Source: an uncultured Clostridia bacterium
GTDB taxonomy: Bacteria > Bacillota > Clostridia > Christensenellales > Aristaeellaceae
DNA length: 5,471 nt
Direction of reading: 5' to 3'
Assembly: GCA_934615235.1 (NCBI GenBank)
Contig: CAKTTL010000149.1
Span: 1-5,471 of the forward strand
This document shows, piece by piece, positions 1 through 5,471 of the stretch; positions within the stretch are counted from its first letter, which is position 1; every line of letters begins with the position of its first letter. A program made the position numbers and the translations under genes. Below the pieces are notes generated by a model. The model saw only the letters and a list, made by a program, of their open reading frames with translations, searched no databases and was not told where the DNA came from.

Positions 1-137
1 GCTAAACCTTCGATTTCCCTCCTTGAACTGACGAAAAATCCGCTCGTGCTGTCGCCTCTTCCTTTTTCAGATACACCTTAGGGAACCGCTCCCAGGCGCG
101 CAGGGCGCGCCCGAAAACGGAAACCCCAAAATACCTG
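1..137. other. Left flank without an assignable gene
   Basis: No complete gene with a start and ribosome site is visible. On the minus strand one frame stays open from downstream of the binding-protein gene to a TAG near base 2. Its end reads like protein (ERFPKVYLKKEEATARADFS), but I see no start codon with a ribosome site, and a terminator lies inside the frame. It may be a degenerate coding remnant or part of a dispersed repeat. The minus strand also carries AAGGAGGG around bases 16-23, which could precede a gene starting just beyond the left edge, though no start codon follows at a normal distance within the window. A 7-bp inverted repeat (ggcgcgc/gcgcgcc, 95-101 and 105-111) has no T-run after it. 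Confidence 0.4.
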
Positions 138-171
138 AAAAAGGCGGAGCCGGTTTGCGCGGCCCCGCCTT
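138..171 (-). terminator. Intrinsic terminator of the BMP-family gene
   Basis: The arms at 141-152 and 160-171 pair over 12 positions with one mismatch, around a 7-base loop (153-159). On the minus strand the stem ends in CCGCC and runs straight into TTTTT and then CAGGTATTTT, the layout of a Rho-independent terminator. It begins 12 bases after the stop codon of the binding-protein gene, so that gene can be transcribed as a single-gene unit. If transporter genes follow to the left, the terminator would lower their expression relative to the binding protein; that part is inference. Confidence 0.85.
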
Positions 172-183
172 GCGTACGAGGGA

Positions 184-1365
184 TTAATAGACGGTGTTCA
201 GCTCGGTGATGCCGTCGATGCGGAGCGAGAACGCGGGGGCCGCGAAGCCGTCCTGCTCGGCGAAGTAGGTCACGCCGCTTTCGTCGGCGACCATGTGCTC
301 GACGCCGTAGAAGCCTTCGATGTCGGTGGTGGAGGTGACGGTTTCGCCGTTCACGGTGAAGGTGGCGTTGTTGAAGACGTGGAGCGTGCCGTCCTTGATC
401 GCGGCGACGGCGGCGTCAACGGCTTCCTGCGTGCCGGCGGCGATGGTCTTCTCGTTCAGCTCGGTGATCCACACGGCGTCGGATTCATAACCGTCGGAAC
501 GGTCGGCCGGAAGCTCTTCACCGTTGATGAGCGCGTTGACGAAGAAGGCGTAGTCGGGGCCCCACTTGAGGGAGGCGGAGGTGAGGGTGGTGTTGGGGGC
601 GGTGTCGATCATGCCGACGTTGTAGCCCACGTGCCACACGCCCAGCTCTTCGCAGGCGGAGGCGGCGCCGGTGGTATCGGCGTGCTGGGAGATGAGGACG
701 CAGCCGCCTTCGATGAGGGCCTGCGCGACTTCGCGCTCAGTGGCCTGATCGGCCCAGGAGCCGGTGTACTTGACTTCCATGGTCACGTTCGGGCAGATGC
801 TGCGGACGCCAAGGAAGAAGGCGGTGTAGCCGGAAACGACCTCGGCATAGCTGAAAGCGCCGACGTAGCCGATCTTCGCATCGGTATCCGCGCCGTAAAC
901 TTCAGCCAGCTTCAGACCGGCGACGATGCCGGAGACATAGCGGCTCTCGTAAACGGAGGGCATGAAGTTGTGAAGGTTGTCAAGACCGGAAGAGGCGGCC
1001 TGATAGCCGGTGGCGTGGCAGAACTGCACGTCCGGGTTTTCTTCGGCGGCCTGCTTGAGGTAATCTTCATGGCCGAAGCTGTCGGCGAAGATGATGTTGC
1101 AGCCCTTGGAGACGAGGCGGATCGCCGCGTCGTAGCACTCTTCGTTCTCGGGGATGTTGTACTCGGTGACGATCTGATCGTCGGACAGGCCGAGGGTTTC
1201 CTTCATGTAATCACGGCCGAGGATGTGCGCGTAGTCGTAACCAACGTTTTCGTCATGGAGCAGGATCACGCCGACCTTGATCTCATCGGCGGGGATCCCT
1301 TCGGCCACGGCGGCGCAGCCGAGCATCATAACCAGACAAAGAGCCAGAGCCAGGAACTTCTTCAT
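184..1365 (-). CDS. BMP/PnrA-family ABC transporter substrate-binding protein
   Basis: This 393-residue protein is probably the extracytoplasmic receptor of an ABC importer. BMP (basic membrane protein, PnrA/Med) proteins characterised elsewhere mostly bind nucleosides, so a nucleoside or similar ligand is the best guess. Residues 1-22 form a signal peptide: a KK start, a hydrophobic core, then LGC at 15-17 and AVA at 19-21. Lipidation at Cys17 or signal peptidase I cleavage near residue 21 are both possible, because the -3 lipobox residue is Met. The mature part has the periplasmic-binding type 1 fold pattern: KVGVILLHD (30-38), a CNIIFADSFGH strand (89-99), PDVQFCHATGY (111-121), the MPSVYESRYVSGIVAGLKL helix (135-153), IGYVGAF (165-171) and the ADTTGAASACEELG segment (229-242). 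The start is supported by GGAGGG six bases upstream. No ATPase or permease gene lies within the window. Confidence 0.9.
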   Translation of the reverse strand: MKKFLALALCLVMMLGCAAVAEGIPADEIKVGVILLHDENVGYDYAHILGRDYMKETLGLSDDQIVTEYNIPENEECYDAAIRLVSKGCNIIFADSFGHEDYLKQAAEENPDVQFCHATGYQAASSGLDNLHNFMPSVYESRYVSGIVAGLKLAEVYGADTDAKIGYVGAFSYAEVVSGYTAFFLGVRSICPNVTMEVKYTGSWADQATEREVAQALIEGGCVLISQHADTTGAASACEELGVWHVGYNVGMIDTAPNTTLTSASLKWGPDYAFFVNALINGEELPADRSDGYESDAVWITELNEKTIAAGTQEAVDAAVAAIKDGTLHVFNNATFTVNGETVTSTTDIEGFYGVEHMVADESGVTYFAEQDGFAAPAFSLRIDGITELNTVY

Positions 1366-1380
1366 AGCATTCCCTCCACT

Positions 1381-1394
1381 GTAATTTGGATTAC
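1381..1394. promoter_or_regulatory. Inverted repeat in the BMP gene leader
   Basis: GTAAT and ATTAC (5-bp arms, 4-base loop) lie between the predicted transcription start, around 1394-1395, and the ribosome site at 1372-1377. It could be a small operator or a short RNA hairpin just ahead of the ribosome site. The arms are short, so chance is possible. Confidence 0.3.
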
Positions 1395-1400
1395 CTGCGC

Positions 1401-1429
1401 ATTATACCGCACATTTCCGAACATGTAAA
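1401..1429 (-). promoter_or_regulatory. Sigma-A promoter of the BMP gene
   Basis: Read on the minus strand, TTTACA (1424-1429) and TATAAT (1401-1406) are separated by exactly 17 bases. The -10 box is perfect and the -35 box differs from TTGACA by one base. The start of transcription would fall near 1394-1395, giving a leader of about 30 bases before the ATG at 1365. This predicts strong constitutive or derepressed expression, which suits a binding protein. Confidence 0.85.
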
Positions 1430-1508
1430 GGGGTTTTCAGGCGAAAAAGCGAATTTTTCCGAATATTTACGAGTTTTACGGCGATAAATGTTCGCAAAAG
1501 ACGAATAT
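1418..1508. repeat. Three cgaAYAT words at exact 42-base spacing
   Basis: The word cgaacat begins at 1418 and cgaatat begins at 1460 and 1502, so the steps are 42 and 42 bases, close to four turns of B-DNA. The first two copies extend to ttccgaAYAT (1415-1424 and 1457-1466). Both of the first two units also carry gtttt, two variable bases, then ggcga a few bases further on, so this could be a decayed tandem repeat. The third copy lies in the palindrome cgaatattcg (1502-1511). The first copy touches the -35 box of the BMP promoter and the others lie upstream, so phased binding sites for a regulator are a possible reading. A gaaaaa/tttttc hairpin (1443-1459) lies between copies. Confidence 0.4.
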
Positions 1509-1516
1509 TCGCGAAA

Positions 1517-2137
1517 TCAGATGGTTTTCGCCTCAAAGTTCTCCGCCGTCAAAAGCGCGGCCGGCACCAGCTGCGGGTACATTGCGCGCACGCGCGCGAG
1601 GACTTCCGCGTCGGAAAGCGCGGCGGCGTCGGTGAAGATGCGATAGCGCGCGCCGAAGAGCTGCACGCGCACGCGCGTTTCCCGCAGCGCCGCGCGGTGG
1701 TAAAACGCGTTGCGGCGGTTGCGCACGGCCAGCTCCTTTTCGTCCAGCGCGAAATCAGGGTCGTCCACCTCGAGGATGAGGCAGTTCCACGGCAGGCTCG
1801 TGCCGCCGGAGAGAATATAATGAAGCAGTTTCCCGCCCACGCCGTGGCAGCGGTATTCTTCCATTACGGCGAGGTAGTCCAGCAGCGCCGTGCCGTGTTC
1901 GTCCCAGCAGAAAAACGCATAGCCCGCAAGCGTTTCGCCGTCGTATGCGCCGAAACCGGCGTAGCGCCCGCACGCAAGCAGGCCGCGCACGTCCAGCATT
2001 GGCACGTCGCCGGCCGGCATGGGAACGCCGCCGTCGAAGGGGCGAATCTCGTTGGCCGGGAAATGGCGCGGGATGTGCGTCTGATAAGCCGCGCTCAGCG
2101 CGGCGGAATCCATGGGGCGAATGATGAATTCAGGCAT
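1517..2137 (-). CDS. GNAT-family N-acetyltransferase
   Basis: This 206-residue cytoplasmic protein probably transfers the acetyl group of acetyl-CoA to an amine on an unknown acceptor. The family signature is clear: after the hydrophobic strand LLDYLAV (85-91) comes R96-C-H-G99-V-G101-G102, the R/Q-x-x-G-x-G/A loop that holds the CoA pyrophosphate, followed by helix KLLHYIL. The strand LAGYAFFCW (70-78) before it and LILEVDD plus the NAFYHR region after it match the later GNAT motifs; the Tyr there is often the general acid. The first 60 residues and the last 30 or so are not recognisable. The ATG at 2137 is preceded by AAAGGAG with a six-base gap. It diverges from the thioredoxin reductase gene. 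No clear terminator follows it, so some read-through into the BMP gene is possible. The substrate cannot be told from sequence or context. Confidence 0.85.
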   Translation of the reverse strand: MPEFIIRPMDSAALSAAYQTHIPRHFPANEIRPFDGGVPMPAGDVPMLDVRGLLACGRYAGFGAYDGETLAGYAFFCWDEHGTALLDYLAVMEEYRCHGVGGKLLHYILSGGTSLPWNCLILEVDDPDFALDEKELAVRNRRNAFYHRAALRETRVRVQLFGARYRIFTDAAALSDAEVLARVRAMYPQLVPAALLTAENFEAKTI

Positions 2138-2214
2138 AACAGGCTCCTTTGAAAAATCGTTATCCTTTCATATTTCGTTTTGCGCCGCCGCTTTTCCTGC
2201 CGCAAAGATTTTTG

Positions 2215-2243
2215 TTTTCTTTCGCGTCGAAATCGGATACAAT
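2215..2243 (+). promoter_or_regulatory. Possible promoter of the thioredoxin reductase gene
   Basis: TACAAT at 2238-2243 matches five of six bases of the -10 consensus and lies about 30 bases before the ATG at 2274. The -35 choice is weak: TTTTCT (2215-2220) at 17 bases, or TTGTTT (2212-2217) at a too-long 20 bases. The gap also has to hold the acetyltransferase promoter on the other strand, for which I see no convincing box. Confidence 0.35.
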
Positions 2244-2273
2244 AACAGAAGAATATTTTGCAAGGAGAAAACG

Positions 2274-3152
2274 ATGCGGGATGTGTTGATCGTCGGCGCG
2301 GGCCCCGCGGGGCTGACGGCGGGACTTTACGCGGCGCGGGCCGGGCTTGCGGCCGATATCTATGAGAAGGACATGCCGGGCGGCCAAGCCGGGCGGACGG
2401 ATAAAATCGAGAATTATCCAGGCTTCGCCGAGGGGATCGGCGGGCCGGAGCTTTGCATGGCGATGGCCGCTCAGGCCGAGCGCGCAGGGGCCGCGCTGCA
2501 TTATGAATCCGTTGTCGAAATCGACTGCGCGGGCAGGCGCGTGCGCACGGGAAAGGGCTGGCAGGAGGCGAAGCAGCTGATCCTCGCGCTGGGCGCGAAG
2601 CCGCGGCTGCTGGGCGCGCCGGGCGAACGCGAACTGACCGGACGCGGCGTGAGCTACTGCGCCACGTGCGACGGCGCGCTCTATCGCGGCAGGCGCGTGG
2701 CGGTGATCGGCGGAGGCAACTCGGCGGCGGAGGAAGCGCTGTATCTGGCGAACCTCGGCTGCGAGGTGCTGTTGGTTCACCGGCGCGACGCGCTGCGCGC
2801 GGAACGGACGCTGGCCGCGCGCGTGCTGAAAAATCCGCGCATTCACCCGCTGTGGAACAGTCGTGTCGCGGCGTTCGAGGGAGAGAAGGCGCTTTGCGCC
2901 ATGGCGCTGGAAGGCGGCGCGCGCGAGGAAATTGCGGCTGCGTTCGTGGCGATCGGCCGCGAACCGGATACGGCGCTCGTGCGCGGGCAGGTTGAAATGG
3001 ACGCGCAGGGGTTTATCGTTGCGGAGGAAGACTGCCGCACGAGCGTGCCGGGCGTGTTCGCCGCGGGCGACGCGCGGACGAAGCGGCTGCGGCAGGTAAT
3101 CACCGCCGCGGCGGACGGCGCGATTGCAGCCGCGCAGTGCGAAAAGGCCTGA
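2274..3152 (+). CDS. trxB: Thioredoxin reductase (NADPH, FAD, CATC active site)
   Basis: This 292-residue cytoplasmic flavoprotein would pass electrons from NADPH through FAD and a redox disulfide to thioredoxin or a similar protein. The motifs appear in the normal order: FAD-binding G8-A-G-P-A-G13, then GGQAG (36-40) and IENYPGF (45-51), the active-site CATC (129-132) followed by DG, the NADPH-binding GGGNSAAEEA (146-155), HRR (169-171) plus a downstream RAE (175-177) expected to contact the NADPH 2'-phosphate, and the C-terminal FAD motif FAAGD (262-266). It is somewhat shorter than the usual 305-320 residues, mainly because the stretch around 196-225 is compact; no core motif is lost. The ATG at 2274 has AAGGAG six bases upstream and begins exactly at the Rossmann strand; a longer in-frame extension overlaps the divergent gene and adds nothing family-like. 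No thioredoxin gene is nearby, so a partner other than thioredoxin cannot be ruled out. Confidence 0.92.
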   Translation: MRDVLIVGAGPAGLTAGLYAARAGLAADIYEKDMPGGQAGRTDKIENYPGFAEGIGGPELCMAMAAQAERAGAALHYESVVEIDCAGRRVRTGKGWQEAKQLILALGAKPRLLGAPGERELTGRGVSYCATCDGALYRGRRVAVIGGGNSAAEEALYLANLGCEVLLVHRRDALRAERTLAARVLKNPRIHPLWNSRVAAFEGEKALCAMALEGGAREEIAAAFVAIGREPDTALVRGQVEMDAQGFIVAEEDCRTSVPGVFAAGDARTKRLRQVITAAADGAIAAAQCEKA

Positions 3153-3174
3153 GGCCGGAAAAATGCAGCATCGC

Positions 3175-3203
3175 TTGCCTTTGCCTTCAAAATGGTATAT
3201 CAT
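3175..3203 (+). promoter_or_regulatory. Sigma-A-like promoter of the isomerase/ligase-like pair
   Basis: TTGCCT (3175-3180) and TATCAT (3198-3203) are 17 bases apart and match the consensus at four and five of six positions. A second TTGCCT follows at 3181-3186 but is too close to be the -35 box. The leader would be about 55 bases long. Because the promoter lies after the reductase stop codon, the next two genes can form their own unit; I see no terminator between, so read-through is also possible. Confidence 0.55.
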
Positions 3204-3226
3204 GGGTAGAAGAGCATATACATACG

Positions 3227-3251
3227 GCGCGGACGCGAAAAAACGCCGCGC
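3227..3251 (+). promoter_or_regulatory. Leader hairpin before the isomerase ribosome site
   Basis: gcgcgg (3227-3232) pairs with ccgcgc (3246-3251) around a 13-base loop, ending three bases before AGGAGG (3254-3259). No T-run follows, so it is not a terminator. It may affect mRNA stability or access to the ribosome site. In such GC-rich sequence a 6-bp stem could be chance. Confidence 0.3.
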
Positions 3252-3265
3252 ATAGGAGGAACGGC

Positions 3266-4147
3266 ATGGAACAGATCAAAATCGGAACCTGTATTCCGGG
3301 AAAGCTGGCGGAAAAATGGCTGCCTGCGATGAAGAATTACGATTTCGAATGCTTCGCGGTCAATTTTCATATGACCTACGGCGGAATCGATATCCGCGAG
3401 CTTGCGCCGAAGGTGCAGGATATTCTGGCCGGAACCGGCAAAACCGTGACCACGCTGGGCTATTACTGCAACGCGCTGGAAAACGAATCGCAGCGGCGCG
3501 ATCTGGAATACGCCATTGATAACGCGCACCTTTTCGGCGCGAAGACGGTTTCGACCTTTGCCGGCGCGCTCGAGGGCAAGGACGTGCCCGCCGCGATGCC
3601 GCGCTTCAAGGAGGTCTTCTCCGAACTGGCGCGCCGCGCCGAAGACAACGGCGTGAAAATCGCCATCGAAAACTGCCCCATGGACGGCGACTGGCGGCAC
3701 GCCACGTGCAATATCGGTTTTAACCCGGACGCGTGGGAGATGATGTTCGACGCGGTGCCGTCCGAGGCGCTGGGGCTGGAGTGGGAGCCGGCGCATCAGC
3801 TGATCCAGCTGATCGATCCCATTGCCGAGCTGCGCGTGTGGGCGAAGAAGATCGTGCATATGCACGGCAAGGACACGTCGGTCGACTGGGACGCGGTGAA
3901 GCGCCGCGGCATCTACGCCATGCGCAATTTCGCGCCCGAGCGCACGCCGGGTTTCGGCGACACCGACTGGCGCGATATTTTCTCCATCCTGCACCAGAAC
4001 GGATATGCCGGCGACGTCTGCATCGAAGGGTATCACGATCCGGTTTACGGCGGCGACTGGGAAATGACCAGCCAGCTGCACGCGCTCAAATATCTCAAAT
4101 TCTGCCGTGGCGGCGATTTTATTCCGAATCCGTGGGATGAAAAATAA
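3266..4147 (+). CDS. Sugar phosphate isomerase/epimerase-like TIM-barrel protein
   Basis: This 293-residue cytoplasmic protein belongs to the xylose isomerase-like/AP endonuclease 2 superfamily, metal-dependent TIM barrels that mostly isomerise or epimerise sugars and polyols. Candidate metal or catalytic residues fall where the family has them: Glu135 in VKIAIEN, Glu172/Glu174 and His177 in GLEWEPAHQ, His198/His200 in VHMHGKD, and Glu254 with His257 in CIEGYHDP. The usual Asp of the 'xDPSH' strand appears as Glu174 here, which may mark a subfamily. Other conspicuous stretches are the CPMDGDWRHAT loop (137-147), RTPGFGDTDW (226-235) and the C-terminal CRGGDFIPNPW (280-290). The ATG at 3266 has AGGAGG six bases upstream; an in-frame extension back to 3137 overlaps the reductase gene and lacks a ribosome site. 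The F420-ligase-like gene starts 25 bases after its stop, so the two are probably co-transcribed. The substrate is unknown. Confidence 0.87.
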   Translation: MEQIKIGTCIPGKLAEKWLPAMKNYDFECFAVNFHMTYGGIDIRELAPKVQDILAGTGKTVTTLGYYCNALENESQRRDLEYAIDNAHLFGAKTVSTFAGALEGKDVPAAMPRFKEVFSELARRAEDNGVKIAIENCPMDGDWRHATCNIGFNPDAWEMMFDAVPSEALGLEWEPAHQLIQLIDPIAELRVWAKKIVHMHGKDTSVDWDAVKRRGIYAMRNFAPERTPGFGDTDWRDIFSILHQNGYAGDVCIEGYHDPVYGGDWEMTSQLHALKYLKFCRGGDFIPNPWDEK

Positions 4148-4172
4148 CAAAGGCTGAGGAGGAAACAATCAT

Positions 4173-5369
4173 ATGAGAACAATCGGTACGGTGGTCCGCG
4201 GCGTGCGCGCCCCCATTTTTCAGGCCGGCGACGATCTGGCAAAGGAAGTCTGCAAGGCCGTGATGGCGGCGTCGAAAGAGGCGCAGGCGCCTCTGCGCGA
4301 CCGCGACGTGATCGCGGTGACCGAGTCCGTCGTCGCCCGCACGCAGGGCAATTACGCGACCCTCGAACAGATTGCCGCCGACGTGCGCGCGAAGATTCCC
4401 GCCGGGGCGGACGGCAAGCGCACTGCGGCCGTCGTTTTCCCGATTCTGAGCCGCAACCGTTTTTCCATGCTGCTCAAGGGCATTTCCATGGGCGTGGACA
4501 AACTGTATATCGTGCTCAAGTACCCTTCCGACGAGGTGGGCAACGAGCTGATCAGCCTTGACCGGCTGGAGGAAAAGGGCGTCGATCCCTATCGCGACGT
4601 GCTGACCGAGGCGAAGTATCGCGAGCTGTTCGGCGAAAACGTGCTGCATCCGTTCACCGGCATGGACTATGTGAAACTTTACCGCGAATATGCGCGCAAC
4701 AGCGAGATCCTGCTCGCCAACGACGCGCGCGCGGTCCTGCCCTACGCGCAGGACGTGATCGCCTGCGATATCCACACCCGCGCCCGCACGGTGCGTCTAT
4801 TGAAGGAAGCCGGCGCGCGTACGGCGCTGACGCTGGCCGACCTGCTCAACGCGCCCGTCGACGGCAGCGGCTATAACCCCGATTTCGGCCTGTACGGCTC
4901 GAACCTTGCGACGGAAAATTCCGTCAAGCTTTTCCCGCGCGACTGCGAGAAGTTCGTCGAGAAGCTGGCGGGCATGCTGCGCGCTGAAAGCGGCAAGCAG
5001 GTGGAAGTGATGGTTTACGGCGACGGCGCGTTCAAGGATCCTGTCGGCGGCATCTGGGAACTGGCCGATCCGGTCGTTTCTCCCGCTTATACCGAGGGGC
5101 TGGACGGCCGCCCGAACGAAATCAAGCTCAAATATCTCGCCGACACGCAGCTGCGCGGCGAAACCCGCGAACAGGCCGCCGAGGACGCCCGCAAGGCGAT
5201 CCGCGCCAAGGCCGCCTGCCTGACCGGTCAGATGGCCTCTCAGGGCACAACCCCCCGCCGCCTGACCGACCTGCTCGGCTCCCTTTCCGACCTGACCAGC
5301 GGCTCCGGCGACAAGGGCACCCCGATCGTCTGGATCCAGGGCTACTTCGACACGTACGCGGCAGAGTGA
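4173..5369 (+). CDS. Coenzyme F420-0:L-glutamate ligase-like protein (CofE-related)
   Basis: This 398-residue protein resembles the F420-ligase family. True CofE adds L-glutamate to F420-0 through a gamma-linkage using GTP. The N-terminal LRDRDVIAVTESVVARTQGN (41-60) fits the family's 'D-V-hydrophobic-x-E-[ST]-V-V-[AS]-x-x-[EQ]-G' start. Further on are FPILSRNRFSMLLKG (89-103), HPFTGMDYV (159-167), CDIHTRART (198-206), GSGYNPDFGLYGSN (231-244), VKLFPRDC (251-258), VMVYGDGAFKDPVGGIWELA (279-298) and a Gly/Ser/Thr-rich end ASQGTT (355-360) to GSGDKGTP (377-384). Acidic and Gly-rich loops such as YGDGAFKDP look suited to metal and nucleotide binding. It is much longer than archaeal CofE (about 250 residues), and its extra part does not look like the nitroreductase domain of mycobacterial FbiB. 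Long homologues are annotated in many Clostridia, where F420 synthesis is not expected, so the real substrate is open. AGGAGG lies ten bases before the ATG. There are no signal or membrane segments. Confidence 0.8.
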   Translation: MRTIGTVVRGVRAPIFQAGDDLAKEVCKAVMAASKEAQAPLRDRDVIAVTESVVARTQGNYATLEQIAADVRAKIPAGADGKRTAAVVFPILSRNRFSMLLKGISMGVDKLYIVLKYPSDEVGNELISLDRLEEKGVDPYRDVLTEAKYRELFGENVLHPFTGMDYVKLYREYARNSEILLANDARAVLPYAQDVIACDIHTRARTVRLLKEAGARTALTLADLLNAPVDGSGYNPDFGLYGSNLATENSVKLFPRDCEKFVEKLAGMLRAESGKQVEVMVYGDGAFKDPVGGIWELADPVVSPAYTEGLDGRPNEIKLKYLADTQLRGETREQAAEDARKAIRAKAACLTGQMASQGTTPRRLTDLLGSLSDLTSGSGDKGTPIVWIQGYFDTYAAE

Positions 5370-5387
5370 GGGAACGTGGGGGAGACG

Positions 5388-5431
5388 CCAGGGGGAACCC
5401 TTCCTTTAGAAAAAGGAAGGGTTCCCCCTGG
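5388..5431. repeat. Perfect 20-bp inverted repeat after the ligase-like gene
   Basis: Arms 5388-5407 and 5412-5431 are exact reverse complements around the loop agaa. The element starts 18 bases after the stop codon. Neither strand has a T-run after the stem, so it is not a standard intrinsic terminator, although such a stable hairpin could still protect the mRNA 3' end or help stop transcription. The purine/pyrimidine-rich arms (gggggaaccc ttccttt) followed by accccctcc resemble intergenic repeats that recur in gut Clostridia genomes; this likeness is from memory and cannot be tested here. Confidence 0.75.
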
Positions 5432-5471
5432 ACCCCCTCCGAAGGAAACCGCTTGCGCCTGCGGGCGCGGG

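Noticed and set aside
295..1428. A 377-codon open frame on the plus strand opposite the BMP gene
   Set aside because: Its translation is Gly/Val/Asp-rich with no family pattern, it lacks a ribosome site, and it mirrors the codon bias of the real gene on the other strand.
1430..1516. Terminator for the acetyltransferase gene
   Set aside because: Only weak, AT-rich stems (such as gaaaaa/tttttc) are present and none is a GC-rich stem followed by T residues on the minus strand.
2179..2206. tttgcg/cgcaaa hairpin followed by a T-rich stretch, possible plus-strand terminator
   Set aside because: The stem is only 6 bp with a 16-base loop, the T-run is several bases away, and no plus-strand gene lies just upstream.
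2112..2273. In-frame upstream extension of the thioredoxin reductase
   Set aside because: It would overlap the divergent acetyltransferase start and add about 54 residues ahead of the Rossmann strand; the ATG at 2274 has a proper ribosome site.
2160..3203. A 347-codon open frame on the minus strand opposite the thioredoxin reductase gene
   Set aside because: The product is Arg/Ala-rich without motifs; such frames are common opposite GC-rich genes, and the plus-strand gene has all its family motifs.
3200..4168. A 322-codon open frame on the minus strand opposite the isomerase gene
   Set aside because: It has no recognisable motif or ribosome site and is fully explained as the shadow of a well-supported gene.
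5441..5471. Similarity between the right edge and bases 81-112 as possible terminal repeats of a mobile element
   Set aside because: Only about ten bases (ggaaaccgct versus gggaaccgct) agree well; the rest is generic GC-rich sequence, and no transposase or target duplication is seen.

Overview
The window looks like ordinary chromosome from a high-GC member of the Bacillota, most likely a gut-type Clostridia. The evidence is strong AGGAGG-type ribosome sites about 6 to 10 bases before each start, sigma-A-like promoters in AT-rich gaps between GC-rich genes, and protein families typical of Clostridia. The lineage is an inference from style, not from a marker gene. I see no tRNA, rRNA, CRISPR array, transposase, phage gene or plasmid origin.

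Left half, minus strand. An unassigned flank (1-137) is followed by an intrinsic terminator (138-171) and the gene it serves, a secreted or lipid-anchored BMP/PnrA-family substrate-binding protein of an ABC importer (184-1365). That gene has a near-consensus promoter (1401-1429) and a small inverted repeat in its leader. Between it and the next gene lies an AT-rich stretch in which a cgaAYAT word recurs three times at exactly 42-base spacing. Next is a GNAT-family N-acetyltransferase (1517-2137), also on the minus strand.

Right half, plus strand. A divergent intergenic region (2138-2273) separates the acetyltransferase from a thioredoxin reductase (2274-3152). A 113-base gap with a good promoter then leads to a two-gene unit. 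This holds a TIM-barrel sugar phosphate isomerase/epimerase-like protein (3266-4147) and, 25 bases later, a 398-residue protein related to coenzyme F420-0:L-glutamate ligase (4173-5369). The right edge holds a perfect 20-bp inverted repeat (5388-5431).

How the genes fit together: the substrate-binding protein, acetyltransferase and thioredoxin reductase look like separate transcription units with general roles in uptake, acetylation and thiol redox. Only the isomerase and F420-ligase-like genes look co-transcribed. That pair is the best candidate for undescribed biology, because the ligase-like protein probably works in an organism without coenzyme F420 and its real substrate is unknown. I found no clearly new multi-gene system.
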